From the NCBI RefSeq assembly GCF_040611135.1, contig NZ_JBEXNL010000013.1, forward strand, positions 72,565 through 136,564: DNA of 64,000 nt, given 5' to 3'. Source of the stretch: Tsukamurella sp040611135. Lineage in GTDB: Bacteria > Actinomycetota > Actinomycetes > Mycobacteriales > Mycobacteriaceae. This document shows positions 32,600-40,765 of this stretch, piece after piece (within the stretch, counting starts at the first letter, position 1; every line of letters begins with the position of its first letter). Under the pieces are notes generated by a model, which did no database searches, was not told the origin of the DNA, and saw nothing but the letters and a program-made list of their open reading frames with translations. Made by a program: the position numbers and the translations under genes.

Positions 32600-34350
32600 C
32601 AGTACTTACGCTCCATCGGCTCGTAGCGGGTCTGCACGACGGGCTTGGTGTCGAGACGGATCCCGGACTCCAGGCCCTCGCCCTCCTTGTACGCCATGGT
32701 GTGCACCATGAAGTTCACGTCGTCGCGCGTCGGGTAATCCTCGCGGGCATGGCCGCCGCGGGTCTCCTTGCGGTTCAGCGCGCCCACGACGGTGACCTCG
32801 GCCAGCTCGAGCAGGAAGCCCAGCTCGATGGCCTCGAGCAGGTCGCTGTTGAACCGCGTGCCCTTGTCGGTGACGGTGACGTGCTCGTACCGCTTCTTGA
32901 GGGCGCGCACGTCCTCGAGGGCCTGCGTCAGGGTCTTCTCGGTGCGGAAGACGGCGGCGTTGTTGTCCATCGTCTGCTGCAGCTCGGTGCGGATCGCCAT
33001 GACGTTCTCGTTGCCGTGGTCGCTGAGCATCGACGCGACCCACTTCTCGACCATGTCGGCCGGGTTCTCGGGCAGCGGCACGAAGTCGTGCGTCTTGGCG
33101 TACTCCGCCGCGGCGATGCCGGAACGGCGGCCGAAGACGTTGATGTCGAGCAGCGAGTTGGTACCCAGGCGGTTGGCGCCGTGCACGGACACGCACGCGC
33201 ACTCGCCTGCGGCGTAGAGGCCGGGGACGATGTGTTCGTTGTCGCGCAGCACCTCACCGTGGATGTTGGTGGGGATGCCGCCCATCACGTAGTGGCAGGT
33301 GGGGTACACGGGAACCAGCTCGGTGACGGGGTCGACGCCGAGGTAGGTGCGCGAGAACTCCATGATGTCCGGCAGCTTGGCCATCAGGGTCTCCTCCGGG
33401 ATGTGCGTGACATCCAGGAGGACGTAGTCCTTGTTCGGGCCGGCGCCGCGGCCCTCGAGCACCTCGAGCACCATCGAACGGGCGACGATGTCGCGCGGCG
33501 CGAGGTCCTTGATGGTGGGGGCGTACCGCTCCATGAACCGCTCACCGTCGGCGTTGCGGAGGATGCCGCCCTCGCCGCGCACGCCCTCGGTGATGAGGAT
33601 GCCCAGGCCCGCGAGGCCCGTCGGATGGAACTGGTGGAACTCCATGTCCTCCAGGGGCAGGCCCTTGCGGAAGACGATGCCCATGCCGTCGCCGGTCAGG
33701 GTGTGCGCGTTCGACGTGGTCTTGTACATGCGCCCCGAGCCGCCGGTGGCGAAGATGATCGCCTTGGCGTGGAAGACGTGCAGCTCGCCGGTGGCGAGCT
33801 CGTACGCGACGGCGCCGGTGGCGACGGGGCCGTCCTCGGTCTCCGTCAGCGCGATGTCGAGGACGTAGAACTCGTTGAAGAACTCCACGTCGTGCTTGAC
33901 GCAGTTCTGGTACAGCGTCTGCAGGATCATGTGGCCGGTGCGGTCCGCGGCGTAACAGGCGCGGCGGACGGGGGCCTTGCCGTGGTCGCGGGTGTGGCCG
34001 CCGAAGCGGCGCTGGTCGATCTTGCCCTCCGGGGTGCGGTTGAAGGGCAGGCCCATCTTCTCCAGGTCGAGCACCGCGTCGATGGCCTCCTTGGCCATGA
34101 TCTCCGCGGCGTCCTGGTCGACGATGTAGTCGCCGCCCTTGACCGTGTCGAAGGTGTGCCACTCCCAGTTGTCCTCCTCGACGTTGGCGAGGGAGGCGCA
34201 CATGCCGCCCTGCGCCGCGCCGGTGTGGGAGCGGGTGGGGTAGAGCTTGGTGAGCACCGCGGTGCGGGCGCGGGGCCCGGCCTCGATGGCCGCGCGCATA
34301 CCGGCGCCGCCGGCACCGATGATCACCACGTCGTAACGATGTTCCTGCAT
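32599..34350 (-). CDS. sdhA: Succinate dehydrogenase flavoprotein subunit
   Basis: Oxidises succinate to fumarate at the inner face of the membrane. The 583-residue protein shows the FAD-binding VVIIGAGGAGMRAAIE, the covalent-FAD histidine segment TRSHTGAAQGGM, the substrate-binding HTRDHGKAPVRR and the C-terminal RTELQQTMDNNAAVFR and GGHAREDYPTRDD. Length and motifs are normal. It follows sdhD by 24 bp and overlaps sdhB by one base. Gene order C-D-A-B matches Rv3316-Rv3319. Confidence 0.97.
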   Translation of the reverse strand: MQEHRYDVVIIGAGGAGMRAAIEAGPRARTAVLTKLYPTRSHTGAAQGGMCASLANVEEDNWEWHTFDTVKGGDYIVDQDAAEIMAKEAIDAVLDLEKMGLPFNRTPEGKIDQRRFGGHTRDHGKAPVRRACYAADRTGHMILQTLYQNCVKHDVEFFNEFYVLDIALTETEDGPVATGAVAYELATGELHVFHAKAIIFATGGSGRMYKTTSNAHTLTGDGMGIVFRKGLPLEDMEFHQFHPTGLAGLGILITEGVRGEGGILRNADGERFMERYAPTIKDLAPRDIVARSMVLEVLEGRGAGPNKDYVLLDVTHIPEETLMAKLPDIMEFSRTYLGVDPVTELVPVYPTCHYVMGGIPTNIHGEVLRDNEHIVPGLYAAGECACVSVHGANRLGTNSLLDINVFGRRSGIAAAEYAKTHDFVPLPENPADMVEKWVASMLSDHGNENVMAIRTELQQTMDNNAAVFRTEKTLTQALEDVRALKKRYEHVTVTDKGTRFNSDLLEAIELGFLLELAEVTVVGALNRKETRGGHAREDYPTRDDVNFMVHTMAYKEGEGLESGIRLDTKPVVQTRYEPMERKY

Positions 34351-34374
34351 GATGCGGGTGAGTCCTCTCGCGCG

Positions 34375-34827
34375 CTAGTTGGTAGCCGTATTGAAGGTGA
34401 GCAGCGCGTAGGTGCCGAGGACGACCACGAGGATCATCGACAGAGCCAGCAGCGTCTTGAGCCAGAACCGGGTGCGGTCCTTGCGGGCGTAGTCGTCGAT
34501 GATCACGCGGAGGCCGTTGCCGCCGTGCAGCTGTGCGAGCCACAGCATCGTGATGTCCCAGACCTGCCAGTAGGGGCTGGCCCACCGCTTCGCGACGAAG
34601 GCCGCGTCGATGCGGTGCACGCCGTTGTCGATGGCCAGCATGATGAAGACGTGCCCGAAGACGAGCACGAGCAGGGCGACGCCCGAGAAGCGCATGAACA
34701 GCCACGCCCACTTCTCGAAGTTGTTGCCCGCGGGGCGGTGCGGCGAGCGCGGCGCGTCGAGGGATGCGGGGCGGTCGTACTGCTTCATGAGAGTCTTGGC
34801 GAGCTTGGGTTCGTTCGCTGTAGTCAT
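34375..34827 (-). CDS. sdhD: Succinate dehydrogenase membrane anchor subunit
   Basis: A 150-residue membrane anchor that helps bind heme and quinone. It has three hydrophobic helices: FMRFSGVALLVLVFGHVFIMLAI, VWDITMLWLAQLHGGNGLRVII and LKTLLALSMILVVVLGTYALL. The histidine in LVFGHVFIM is a candidate heme ligand, and LHGGNGLRVIIDDY is the family segment at the quinone side. A soluble N-terminus of about 45 residues precedes helix one. Thirteen bases separate it from sdhC. Confidence 0.94.
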   Translation of the reverse strand: MTTANEPKLAKTLMKQYDRPASLDAPRSPHRPAGNNFEKWAWLFMRFSGVALLVLVFGHVFIMLAIDNGVHRIDAAFVAKRWASPYWQVWDITMLWLAQLHGGNGLRVIIDDYARKDRTRFWLKTLLALSMILVVVLGTYALLTFNTATN

Positions 34828-34839
34828 CTGTCGTTGCCC

Positions 34840-35247
34840 CTACCCGTGCGAGATCATGATGTAGAGCAGGCGCGCGGCCATTCCGGCGCCGGTGAGCAGG
34901 AAGACGGTCCACACCACGATGGACATCGCCTTCTGATACTGGACACCCTTGCTCCAGAAATCGACGAGGATCACCCGGACGCCGTTGAGGGCGTGGAACA
35001 GGATGGCCATGACGAGCCCGATCTCGAGCAGGCCGATGATCGGGGTCTTGTAGGTCTCGATGACCTTGTCGTAGGCCGTCGGGTCGACGCGGATCACCGC
35101 GGTGTCGAGCACGTGGACGAACAGGAAGAAGAAGATGGTGACGCCGCTGATGCGGTGCAGCACCCAGTTCAACATGCCCGGATCGCCCTTGTAGAGGGAG
35201 ACGCGGCGCGGCTCCTCGGCGGCCGCCACCTCGGTAGTACTGCTCAT
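34840..35247 (-). CDS. sdhC: Succinate dehydrogenase cytochrome b556 subunit
   Basis: A 135-residue membrane subunit, first gene of the operon. Three helices are visible. The signature WVLHRISGVTIFFFLFVHVLDTAVI contains the conserved His-Arg-Ile-Ser-Gly motif and the heme-ligand histidine, and HALNGVRVILVDF follows. The ATG at 35247 (MSSTTEVAAAEE) was chosen because the family begins near GDPGMLNWVLHR and CAGGGC lies upstream. A longer frame reaches into the spacer with no conserved residues. Divergent from cdd across a 238-bp region with a candidate iron box. Confidence 0.94.
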   Translation of the reverse strand: MSSTTEVAAAEEPRRVSLYKGDPGMLNWVLHRISGVTIFFFLFVHVLDTAVIRVDPTAYDKVIETYKTPIIGLLEIGLVMAILFHALNGVRVILVDFWSKGVQYQKAMSIVVWTVFLLTGAGMAARLLYIMISHG

Positions 35248-35485
35248 CGAGCCCTGCCTTCGACATCGTTGTTGGATACGACGGGAGATCGGTCGACGGA
35301 GGGTATCGAGCCCTCGCACCGGCGTCAGTCGCGATGTATACCTGAACCCACGCCTTGACCTTAAACCCACGGGAATGTGGAATCGAAACCACGGTCCCGA
35401 TCCGTTGGGGCCGAACAGATTTAGTTAGGTTTGCCTGACCGTAATTGATAGGCGATCAACAAGGCTCGGAAGGGAGTGGTACGCA
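35248..35485. promoter_or_regulatory. sdhC/cdd divergent control region with candidate iron box
   Basis: This is the largest gene-free stretch in the window. Bases 35425-35443 read TTAGGTTTGCCTGACCGTA, matching 16 of 19 positions of the degenerate IdeR/DtxR box (TWAGGTWAGSCTWACCTWA). It lies 43 bp before the cdd start and 178 bp before sdhC. On the minus strand, GGTATACAT (about 35335-35343) is a plausible -10 area for sdhC. GGAAGGGAG (35468-35476) is the cdd ribosome site. Iron control of either gene is inference. Confidence 0.55.
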
Positions 35486-35887
35486 GTGCCCGATATCGAC
35501 TGGGAGGTCTTGCGGCGCAGCGCCGTCAGGGCCATGGACAACGCCTACGCGCCCTATTCGAACTATCCCGTCGGCGCGGCCGCACTGGTCGACGACGGGC
35601 GCGTGGTGACCGGCTGCAATGTGGAGAATGTCTCATACGGCCTGACCCTCTGCGCCGAGTGCGGACTCGTCGGCGCGCTCCACACGACGGGCGGAGGACG
35701 CCTCGTCGCCTTCTCGTGCGCCAATGCGAACGGAGACGTCCTGCTCCCGTGCGGCCGGTGCCGCCAACTGCTCCACGAACACGGCGGCGGCGACCTGCTC
35801 GTCGATCACCGCTCCGGTCCGGTGCCGCTGAGCCGGCTCCTGCCCGACGCCTTCGGGCCCGACGACATGGAAGAGGTAGCACGATGA
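35486..35887 (+). CDS. cdd: Cytidine deaminase
   Basis: Deaminates cytidine and deoxycytidine to uridine and deoxyuridine in pyrimidine salvage. The 133-residue homotetrameric-type enzyme has the zinc site split as GCNVENVSYGLTLCAECG (Cys plus catalytic Glu) and LPCGRCRQLL (two Cys). YAPYSNYPVGAAAL is the usual N-terminal motif. The GTG start follows GGAAGGGAG by nine bases. It overlaps deoA by four bases (ATGA), so deaminated product passes to the phosphorylase. Confidence 0.95.
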   Translation: MPDIDWEVLRRSAVRAMDNAYAPYSNYPVGAAALVDDGRVVTGCNVENVSYGLTLCAECGLVGALHTTGGGRLVAFSCANANGDVLLPCGRCRQLLHEHGGGDLLVDHRSGPVPLSRLLPDAFGPDDMEEVAR

Positions 35888-37182
35888 CCGAGGTGTACGA
35901 CGCCGTCTCCATCATCGCCGCCAAGCGCGACGGAAAGGCGCTGTCCGACGGCCAGATCGACTGGGTGATCAACGGGTTCACGACGGGGGTGGTGGCCGAC
36001 TACCAGATGTCGGCACTGGCGATGGCCGTCTTCCTGCGCGGGATGGACCGCCGTGAGATCGCGCGCTGGACCGCCGCGATGATCGGGACCGGCGAGCGGA
36101 TGGACTTCTCGGGCCTGCGCCGCGACGGTGCCCCGTTGGCGACGACCGACAAGCACTCCACCGGCGGCGTCGGCGACAAGATCACCCTTCCGCTCACTCC
36201 GCTGGTCGCGTCCTACGGGGTCGCGGTCCCGCAGCTGTCGGGGCGTGGCCTCGGCCACACCGGCGGCACGCTCGACAAGCTCGAGGCGATCCCGGGCTGG
36301 CGCGCGGACCTGTCCAACGCGGAGATGTTCGACCAGCTCGAGAAGGTCGGCGGCGTGATCTGCGCCGCCGGCTCCGGCCTGGCCCCGGCGGATAAGAAGC
36401 TCTACGCCCTGCGCGATGTCACCAGCACCGTCGAGGCGATCCCGCTGATCGCCAGCTCGATCATGAGCAAGAAGATCGCCGAGGGCACTGCCTCGCTCGT
36501 GCTCGACGTCAAGGTCGGCAAGGGCGCGTTCATGAAGACGCGCGAGCAGGCGCGCGAGCTCGCGGAGACGATGGTCGCATTGGGCCACGACTCGGGCGTG
36601 AACACCGTCGCCCTGCTCACCGACATGTCCACGCCGCTCGGGCGCACCGCGGGCAACGGCCTCGAGGTCGCCGAGTCGCTCGAGGTCCTGGCCGGCGGCG
36701 GACCGTCGGACGTGGTGGAGCTGACGCTGGCGCTCGCCCGGGAGATGCTCGCGCTGGCGGGCGTCGACGCCGACCCGGCCGAGCACCTGGCGAACGGTCG
36801 CGCGATGGACAGTTGGCGCGCGATGATCGCGGCACAGGGCGGCGACCCGGACGCGCCGCTGCCCGTCGCGGCCCACACGCGGACCGTCGCCGCGCCCGCG
36901 TCCGGCGTACTGACCGGACTGGACGCGATGGGCGTCGGCATCGCGGCCTGGCGCCTCGGCGCGGGGCGTGAGCGGCAGGGCGAGCCGGTGCAGGCGGGCG
37001 CGGGCGTCACCTGGCACGCCGGGCTCGGCGACGAGGTGCACGCGGGCGAGCCGCTGTTCACCCTGCACACCGACACTCCGGAGAAGTTCGACGGTGCGGA
37101 AGCCGCCCTGGACGGCGCGGCCGTCATCGGCGGGTCCGCGGCGCCGCGCGGCTCGCTCGTGCTGGACCGGGTGACCGCCTAG
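35884..37182 (+). CDS. deoA: Thymidine/pyrimidine-nucleoside phosphorylase
   Basis: Phosphorolysis of thymidine (and often uridine) to base plus (deoxy)ribose-1-phosphate. The 432-residue protein matches family length. The phosphate-binding signature KHSTGGVGDKITL is followed by SGRGLGHTGGTLDKLEAIPGW and the conserved KIAEGTASLVLDVKVGKGAFM. The ATG overlaps the cdd stop by four bases. The 3' end overlaps the convergent hydroxyacid dehydrogenase gene by four bases. The cdd-deoA pair corresponds to Rv3315c-Rv3314c. Confidence 0.95.
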   Translation: MTEVYDAVSIIAAKRDGKALSDGQIDWVINGFTTGVVADYQMSALAMAVFLRGMDRREIARWTAAMIGTGERMDFSGLRRDGAPLATTDKHSTGGVGDKITLPLTPLVASYGVAVPQLSGRGLGHTGGTLDKLEAIPGWRADLSNAEMFDQLEKVGGVICAAGSGLAPADKKLYALRDVTSTVEAIPLIASSIMSKKIAEGTASLVLDVKVGKGAFMKTREQARELAETMVALGHDSGVNTVALLTDMSTPLGRTAGNGLEVAESLEVLAGGGPSDVVELTLALAREMLALAGVDADPAEHLANGRAMDSWRAMIAAQGGDPDAPLPVAAHTRTVAAPASGVLTGLDAMGVGIAAWRLGAGRERQGEPVQAGAGVTWHAGLGDEVHAGEPLFTLHTDTPEKFDGAEAALDGAAVIGGSAAPRGSLVLDRVTA

Positions 37183-38105
37183 GGATTCATGACGCGGACG
37201 GGGGCGCCGGCGAGATACGCGCGGACGTCCTCGGCCGCGTCGGCGTAGAAGGCGCGGTACTGCTGCTCGGTGACGTAGCCGACGTGCCCGGTGAGCACCG
37301 AGTTCGGCAGGTCCCGCAGCGGATCGTCGGCCGGGAGGGGCTCGGTGTCGAACACGTCGAGTGCCAGCCTGATGTCGCCCCGGCGCGCGGCGGCGGCCGC
37401 GGCCGGGGTGTCGAGCACACCCGACCGCGACGTGTTGACGAGCAGCGCCCCCGGCTTCATCCGCGCGATATCGGCGGCGCCGACGATGCCCCGCGAGCGC
37501 TCCGAGAGCACGTAGTGGATCGTGACGACGTCCGACCGCTCGAAGAGTTCGTCTTTGCTCACGACGGTCGCCCCGACCTCGGCCGCCTTGTCGGCGTCGA
37601 TGTTGCTCGACCAGGCGATCACGTCCGCGCGGAAGGCGTTCGCCACCCGCGCCACTCGGCGGCCCAGGCCGCCGAGCCCGACGATGCCGATGGTGCTCTC
37701 GTGCAGCTCCTTCCCGACGGTGCTCTGCCAGCGCCCGGCCCGGATGTTCGCGTCCTCGGTGGGGATGTGCCGTAGGGCACCGAGGATCAGCGCCCACGTG
37801 TGTTCCGCGGCCGCGGCGGGACGGTAGCCGGTGTGGCACACAGTGATTCCCAGCTCGGATGCGGCTGCGAGGTCGATGGCGGCGTTGCGCCGCCCCGTCG
37901 AGACCAGGAGTCGCAGGTCGGGCAGGGAGCGCAGCACCTCCGCGGGGAAGCGGGTCCGCTCCCGCATCGCGACCACCCCGTCGAACCCGGCCAACTGGCC
38001 GGCGATGTCCGTCAGGGGCTCGGTGAACACGGTGACGTCGAGACCGGAGAAGTCTCCGTACTCGCGGGAGACGTCCTGGAAGTCGTCGAGGATCGCGATG
38101 CGCAT
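37179..38105 (-). CDS. D-isomer-specific 2-hydroxyacid dehydrogenase
   Basis: An NAD-dependent oxidoreductase of the D-2-hydroxyacid dehydrogenase superfamily (308 residues). It shows the nucleotide-binding IGIVGLGGLGRRVARVA and the substrate-side LLVSTGRRNAAIDLAAA. The late residues LLVNTSRSGVLDTPA (arginine) and VLTGHVGYVTEQQY (histidine) are the catalytic region. Members range from phosphoglycerate to lactate or glyoxylate enzymes, and the substrate cannot be assigned. It begins a block absent from the M. tuberculosis order between deoA and add. Divergent from an SDR gene. Confidence 0.85.
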   Translation of the reverse strand: MRIAILDDFQDVSREYGDFSGLDVTVFTEPLTDIAGQLAGFDGVVAMRERTRFPAEVLRSLPDLRLLVSTGRRNAAIDLAAASELGITVCHTGYRPAAAAEHTWALILGALRHIPTEDANIRAGRWQSTVGKELHESTIGIVGLGGLGRRVARVANAFRADVIAWSSNIDADKAAEVGATVVSKDELFERSDVVTIHYVLSERSRGIVGAADIARMKPGALLVNTSRSGVLDTPAAAAAARRGDIRLALDVFDTEPLPADDPLRDLPNSVLTGHVGYVTEQQYRAFYADAAEDVRAYLAGAPVRVMNP

Positions 38106-38215
38106 GGCGCTCAGGGTAGTGCGCGCCGCGGCGGCGCGACGGGTTGTTCGAGGTGGGGTCGGCGCCGTGATGGCGCGCTACTCCTCGGACGAGGGTCTCA
38201 CCACGGCTAGCTGGA

Positions 38216-38226
38216 AATATATTATC
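38216..38226 (+). promoter_or_regulatory. AT-rich AATATATTATC element upstream of the SDR gene
   Basis: AATATATTATC stands out in GC-rich DNA, 23 bases before the SDR start. The same 11-mer, in the same orientation to its gene, occurs at the start of the FUSC gene (40642-40652). It contains -10-like TATATT and TATTAT and may be part of the promoter or a regulator site. Confidence 0.45.
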
Positions 38227-38249
38227 GGCCGATCCGGTTGCTGTGGAGC

Positions 38250-39080
38250 ATGACTGAGAACAGAAACGTCACCGTCGTCACCGGCACCTCCTCCGGAATG
38301 GGGCTGCACGCCGCCGTCGAACTCGCCCGCCGCGGCCACACCGTGGTCGGGATCGTCCGGCGCCCGGGGAGCGAGACCGAGTTGCTGGCCGTCGCTGCGG
38401 CGGCGGGGGTTGACATCGCGGTCCGGCACCTCGATGTCTCCGATCACGCCGCCGCCGCGGTCGTGTTCGCGGACATCGAGCGCGAGTTGGGGCCGATCAG
38501 CACCCTGATCAACAATGCGGGGCGTGGCAAGATCGGCACCGCCGAGCAACTCACCGTCGAGGACGTGCGCCGGCAGATCGAGATCAACTACATCGCTCCG
38601 GTCGCGCTCACCAAGCTGGTACTCCCGGGTATGCGGGAGCGCGGCGCGGGCACGATCCTGACCGTCACCTCCGTCGGCGGCGTCGTCGCGCACCCGTTCC
38701 TGGATGCCTACGCGGGCTCGAAGTTCGCCATCGAGGGATTCCTCCAGTCGCTGGCGCCGGTGGCCGCGGAGTTCGGCGTCCGGGTGTCCGTGATCGAGCC
38801 GGGGTACGTCTCCTCGCCCTTCGGGGCGAACTCGGGCGGGGCGCCCGAGGCGGGGGCCTACGGCGAGCTCATGGCCACGTACTTCGGCAACAGCGGGTCG
38901 GCGTCGCCCCAGAACCCGGAGAGCGCCGGCATCGCGATCGCCGACGCAGCCACCGCGGCCGAATACCACTTCCGGTACCAGACGGCGTCGGAGGCGACCG
39001 AGCTCGCCGGCGTCTCGCTCGCCGATCTCGACGGTGACCGCGCCTTCGCGCTCACCTCACGGCTGCTCGCGCTGCCCTGA
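38250..39080 (+). CDS. Short-chain dehydrogenase/reductase
   Basis: A 276-residue NAD(P)-dependent oxidoreductase with the classical TGTSSGMG cofactor loop, NNAG motif (LINNAGRGKIG) and active-site Ser with Tyr-x3-Lys (TSVGGVVAHPFLDAYAGSKFAIEG). The segment SLAPVAAEFGVRVSVIEPGYVSSPF follows. The substrate is unknown. The ATG at 38250 (MTENRNVTVV) is the first sensible start; GGAG is only two bases away, so initiation is uncertain. Its 3' end overlaps the convergent FUSC gene by 24 bases. Confidence 0.88.
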   Translation: MTENRNVTVVTGTSSGMGLHAAVELARRGHTVVGIVRRPGSETELLAVAAAAGVDIAVRHLDVSDHAAAAVVFADIERELGPISTLINNAGRGKIGTAEQLTVEDVRRQIEINYIAPVALTKLVLPGMRERGAGTILTVTSVGGVVAHPFLDAYAGSKFAIEGFLQSLAPVAAEFGVRVSVIEPGYVSSPFGANSGGAPEAGAYGELMATYFGNSGSASPQNPESAGIAIADAATAAEYHFRYQTASEATELAGVSLADLDGDRAFALTSRLLALP

Positions 39081-40655
39081 CCCGTCGTCCTCGGCCGGCG
39101 CGAGCCACGCCCGGCCGAGGGCCGCGTACCCGCGGTCGGCCAGCCGCATCTCGGGCGCGCGCAGGTCCGCCAGCTTCGGGTCGTCGATGACGGCCCGTTC
39201 GATCACGGCGACGTGGTGCGTCAGCTCGTACATCAGTGCCACGCGAGCGTGCTGGCCGTCGGGCTCGAACTGCCGGCCGCGCTCGTTGGCGTGCTCCACG
39301 GCGATCACGGCGCGCTCCGACCGCCGCGACTGGGTGCGGGCCAGGCGTCGCGGGAACCCGAGCGAGCTGACCCACATGACCACCAGGGCTGCGGCCGCAC
39401 CGATCAGCGTGTCCAGGAACCGGTCGGAGGTGATCCGCACGGTGCCGGCGCCCGTGGCGGCCTGAACGAGGACCAAGGCCATCGGCGTGATGCAGACCAG
39501 CGCCCACGCGTAGTTCAACGGGAACGCCAGGTACATGCCCGTCATGCAGATCAACACCACCGCGACCGACGCCCACGGGCCCGGGTGCAGCGCCGAGACG
39601 GCGAACACGACGCCCACGCCGAGCAGTGTCCCGACGGTGCGCTGCGCGGCGCGCAGCAGCGCGGAACGGCGGTCCATCCACTGATTGAGCACGATGACGG
39701 CCGTGAGGATGCCCCAGTACGGGTAGCCGATGCCCACGGCCAGCGATGCGACCCCACCCAACGCGGCCGCCAGCGCCATCCGCCAGGTCGTGTACCACTG
39801 CACCGAATCGGGGTGCAGCGCATGCGCGGCGAGGTAGCGCCACGAGGGTTGCCGCAGGACGAGCGATCCGACGGGCCCCGACGTGCGGACCGGTGCGTCG
39901 TTGCCGAGCCGCCGAAACATGGCCGTCACCAGCTCGCGCTGCGCCACGAACAGCTCATCGCCCAGGGCGCGGTGCCGGACGCCGCGCGTCGCGGGCCAGG
40001 CGGAGCGCAGCGTCACCAGGGCGTCGTTCATGGCCGCGTAGGCGGCGTTCCGGGAGAGCTGCGCGACGGTGGCGGGGGCATCGTCGGGCAGCTCCGCGTA
40101 CGCCCGGACCGCGGACCGGGCGCGGGCTGTGGCGCGTTCCTCCGGTCCGTGCGGCGCCACGAGGAAGGGAACCAGGAGCAGGACGGTCGTCAGGAGCCCG
40201 GCGAAGGCGGTGAGCCCGACGAGCTGCCACCCCAGCTGCTGGTCGACGCCGAAGTAGGCGCCGACCACGCCCGCGTAGATCGGCAGCACCGGTGAGGGGC
40301 CGCGGCCGAGCATGAAGGTCGAGTAGAGCATCGAGAAGACGATCACGATCAGTACGGCGCCGGGGACGAAGGCCCAGCGCGCCGGCGCGATCGCCACGCC
40401 GAAGGCGAGCGACGCCACCACCAGCGCGGTGATGAGCAGGCTGTTGCGCACCCGTGGCCACAGCGGGCGGTCCGTCTCCCAGAAGGTCACCAGGCCGCCG
40501 AGCAGCCCGAAGACTCCGAGTTTGGGGCCGAACAGCAGGCAGCACACCACGACCGTGGTCGCGGTGATCGCGGCCTTGACCAGTGCGGGGCGCAACACGC
40601 CGCTGGTGCGGTGCGGGGCGAAGAAGCCACCCAGGCGCATAGATAATATATTCAT
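39057..40655 (-). CDS. FUSC-family (aromatic acid exporter-like) membrane protein
   Basis: A 532-residue protein of the fusaric acid resistance/YccS-like group. Each half has a cluster of four to six hydrophobic helices (for example VKAAITATTVVVCCLLFGPKLGVFGLLGGL and MALAAALGGVASLAVGIGYPYWGILTAVIVLNQWMDRRSALLRAAQRTVGTLLG), followed by a soluble region. The second cluster carries the FUSC_2 signature. It probably exports aromatic or lipophilic acids. Two starts are possible. ATG 40655 has TAAGCT eight bases upstream (leaderless type); ATG 40640 follows an AT-rich motif with no ribosome site. Confidence 0.82.
   Translation of the reverse strand: MNILSMRLGGFFAPHRTSGVLRPALVKAAITATTVVVCCLLFGPKLGVFGLLGGLVTFWETDRPLWPRVRNSLLITALVVASLAFGVAIAPARWAFVPGAVLIVIVFSMLYSTFMLGRGPSPVLPIYAGVVGAYFGVDQQLGWQLVGLTAFAGLLTTVLLLVPFLVAPHGPEERATARARSAVRAYAELPDDAPATVAQLSRNAAYAAMNDALVTLRSAWPATRGVRHRALGDELFVAQRELVTAMFRRLGNDAPVRTSGPVGSLVLRQPSWRYLAAHALHPDSVQWYTTWRMALAAALGGVASLAVGIGYPYWGILTAVIVLNQWMDRRSALLRAAQRTVGTLLGVGVVFAVSALHPGPWASVAVVLICMTGMYLAFPLNYAWALVCITPMALVLVQAATGAGTVRITSDRFLDTLIGAAAALVVMWVSSLGFPRRLARTQSRRSERAVIAVEHANERGRQFEPDGQHARVALMYELTHHVAVIERAVIDDPKLADLRAPEMRLADRGYAALGRAWLAPAEDDGSGQREQP
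40642..40652 (-). promoter_or_regulatory. AATATATTATC element at the FUSC gene start
   Basis: On the minus strand AATATATTATC lies between the two possible FUSC start codons (40655 and 40640). It repeats the element found before the SDR gene that overlaps the FUSC 3' end. If 40655 is the true start, it encodes codons 2-5. Confidence 0.4.
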
Positions 40656-40752
40656 TGGTGCGCAGCTTACGCGGGATCGGACCGGCGGAGGTAGTGCTGG
40701 CACCACCCCGGATCCTCCCGCTCGCGCCCGGGACTCGGCGGGGCCGCGGCCC

Positions 40753-40765
40753 TAGCGTCTACGGC
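40753..40765 (+). promoter_or_regulatory. Leaderless-type -10 of the sensor kinase gene
   Basis: TAGCGT (40753-40758) is followed by seven bases and then the ATG. The same hexamer at the same distance precedes add and lpdA. No ribosome site is present. Confidence 0.55.
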
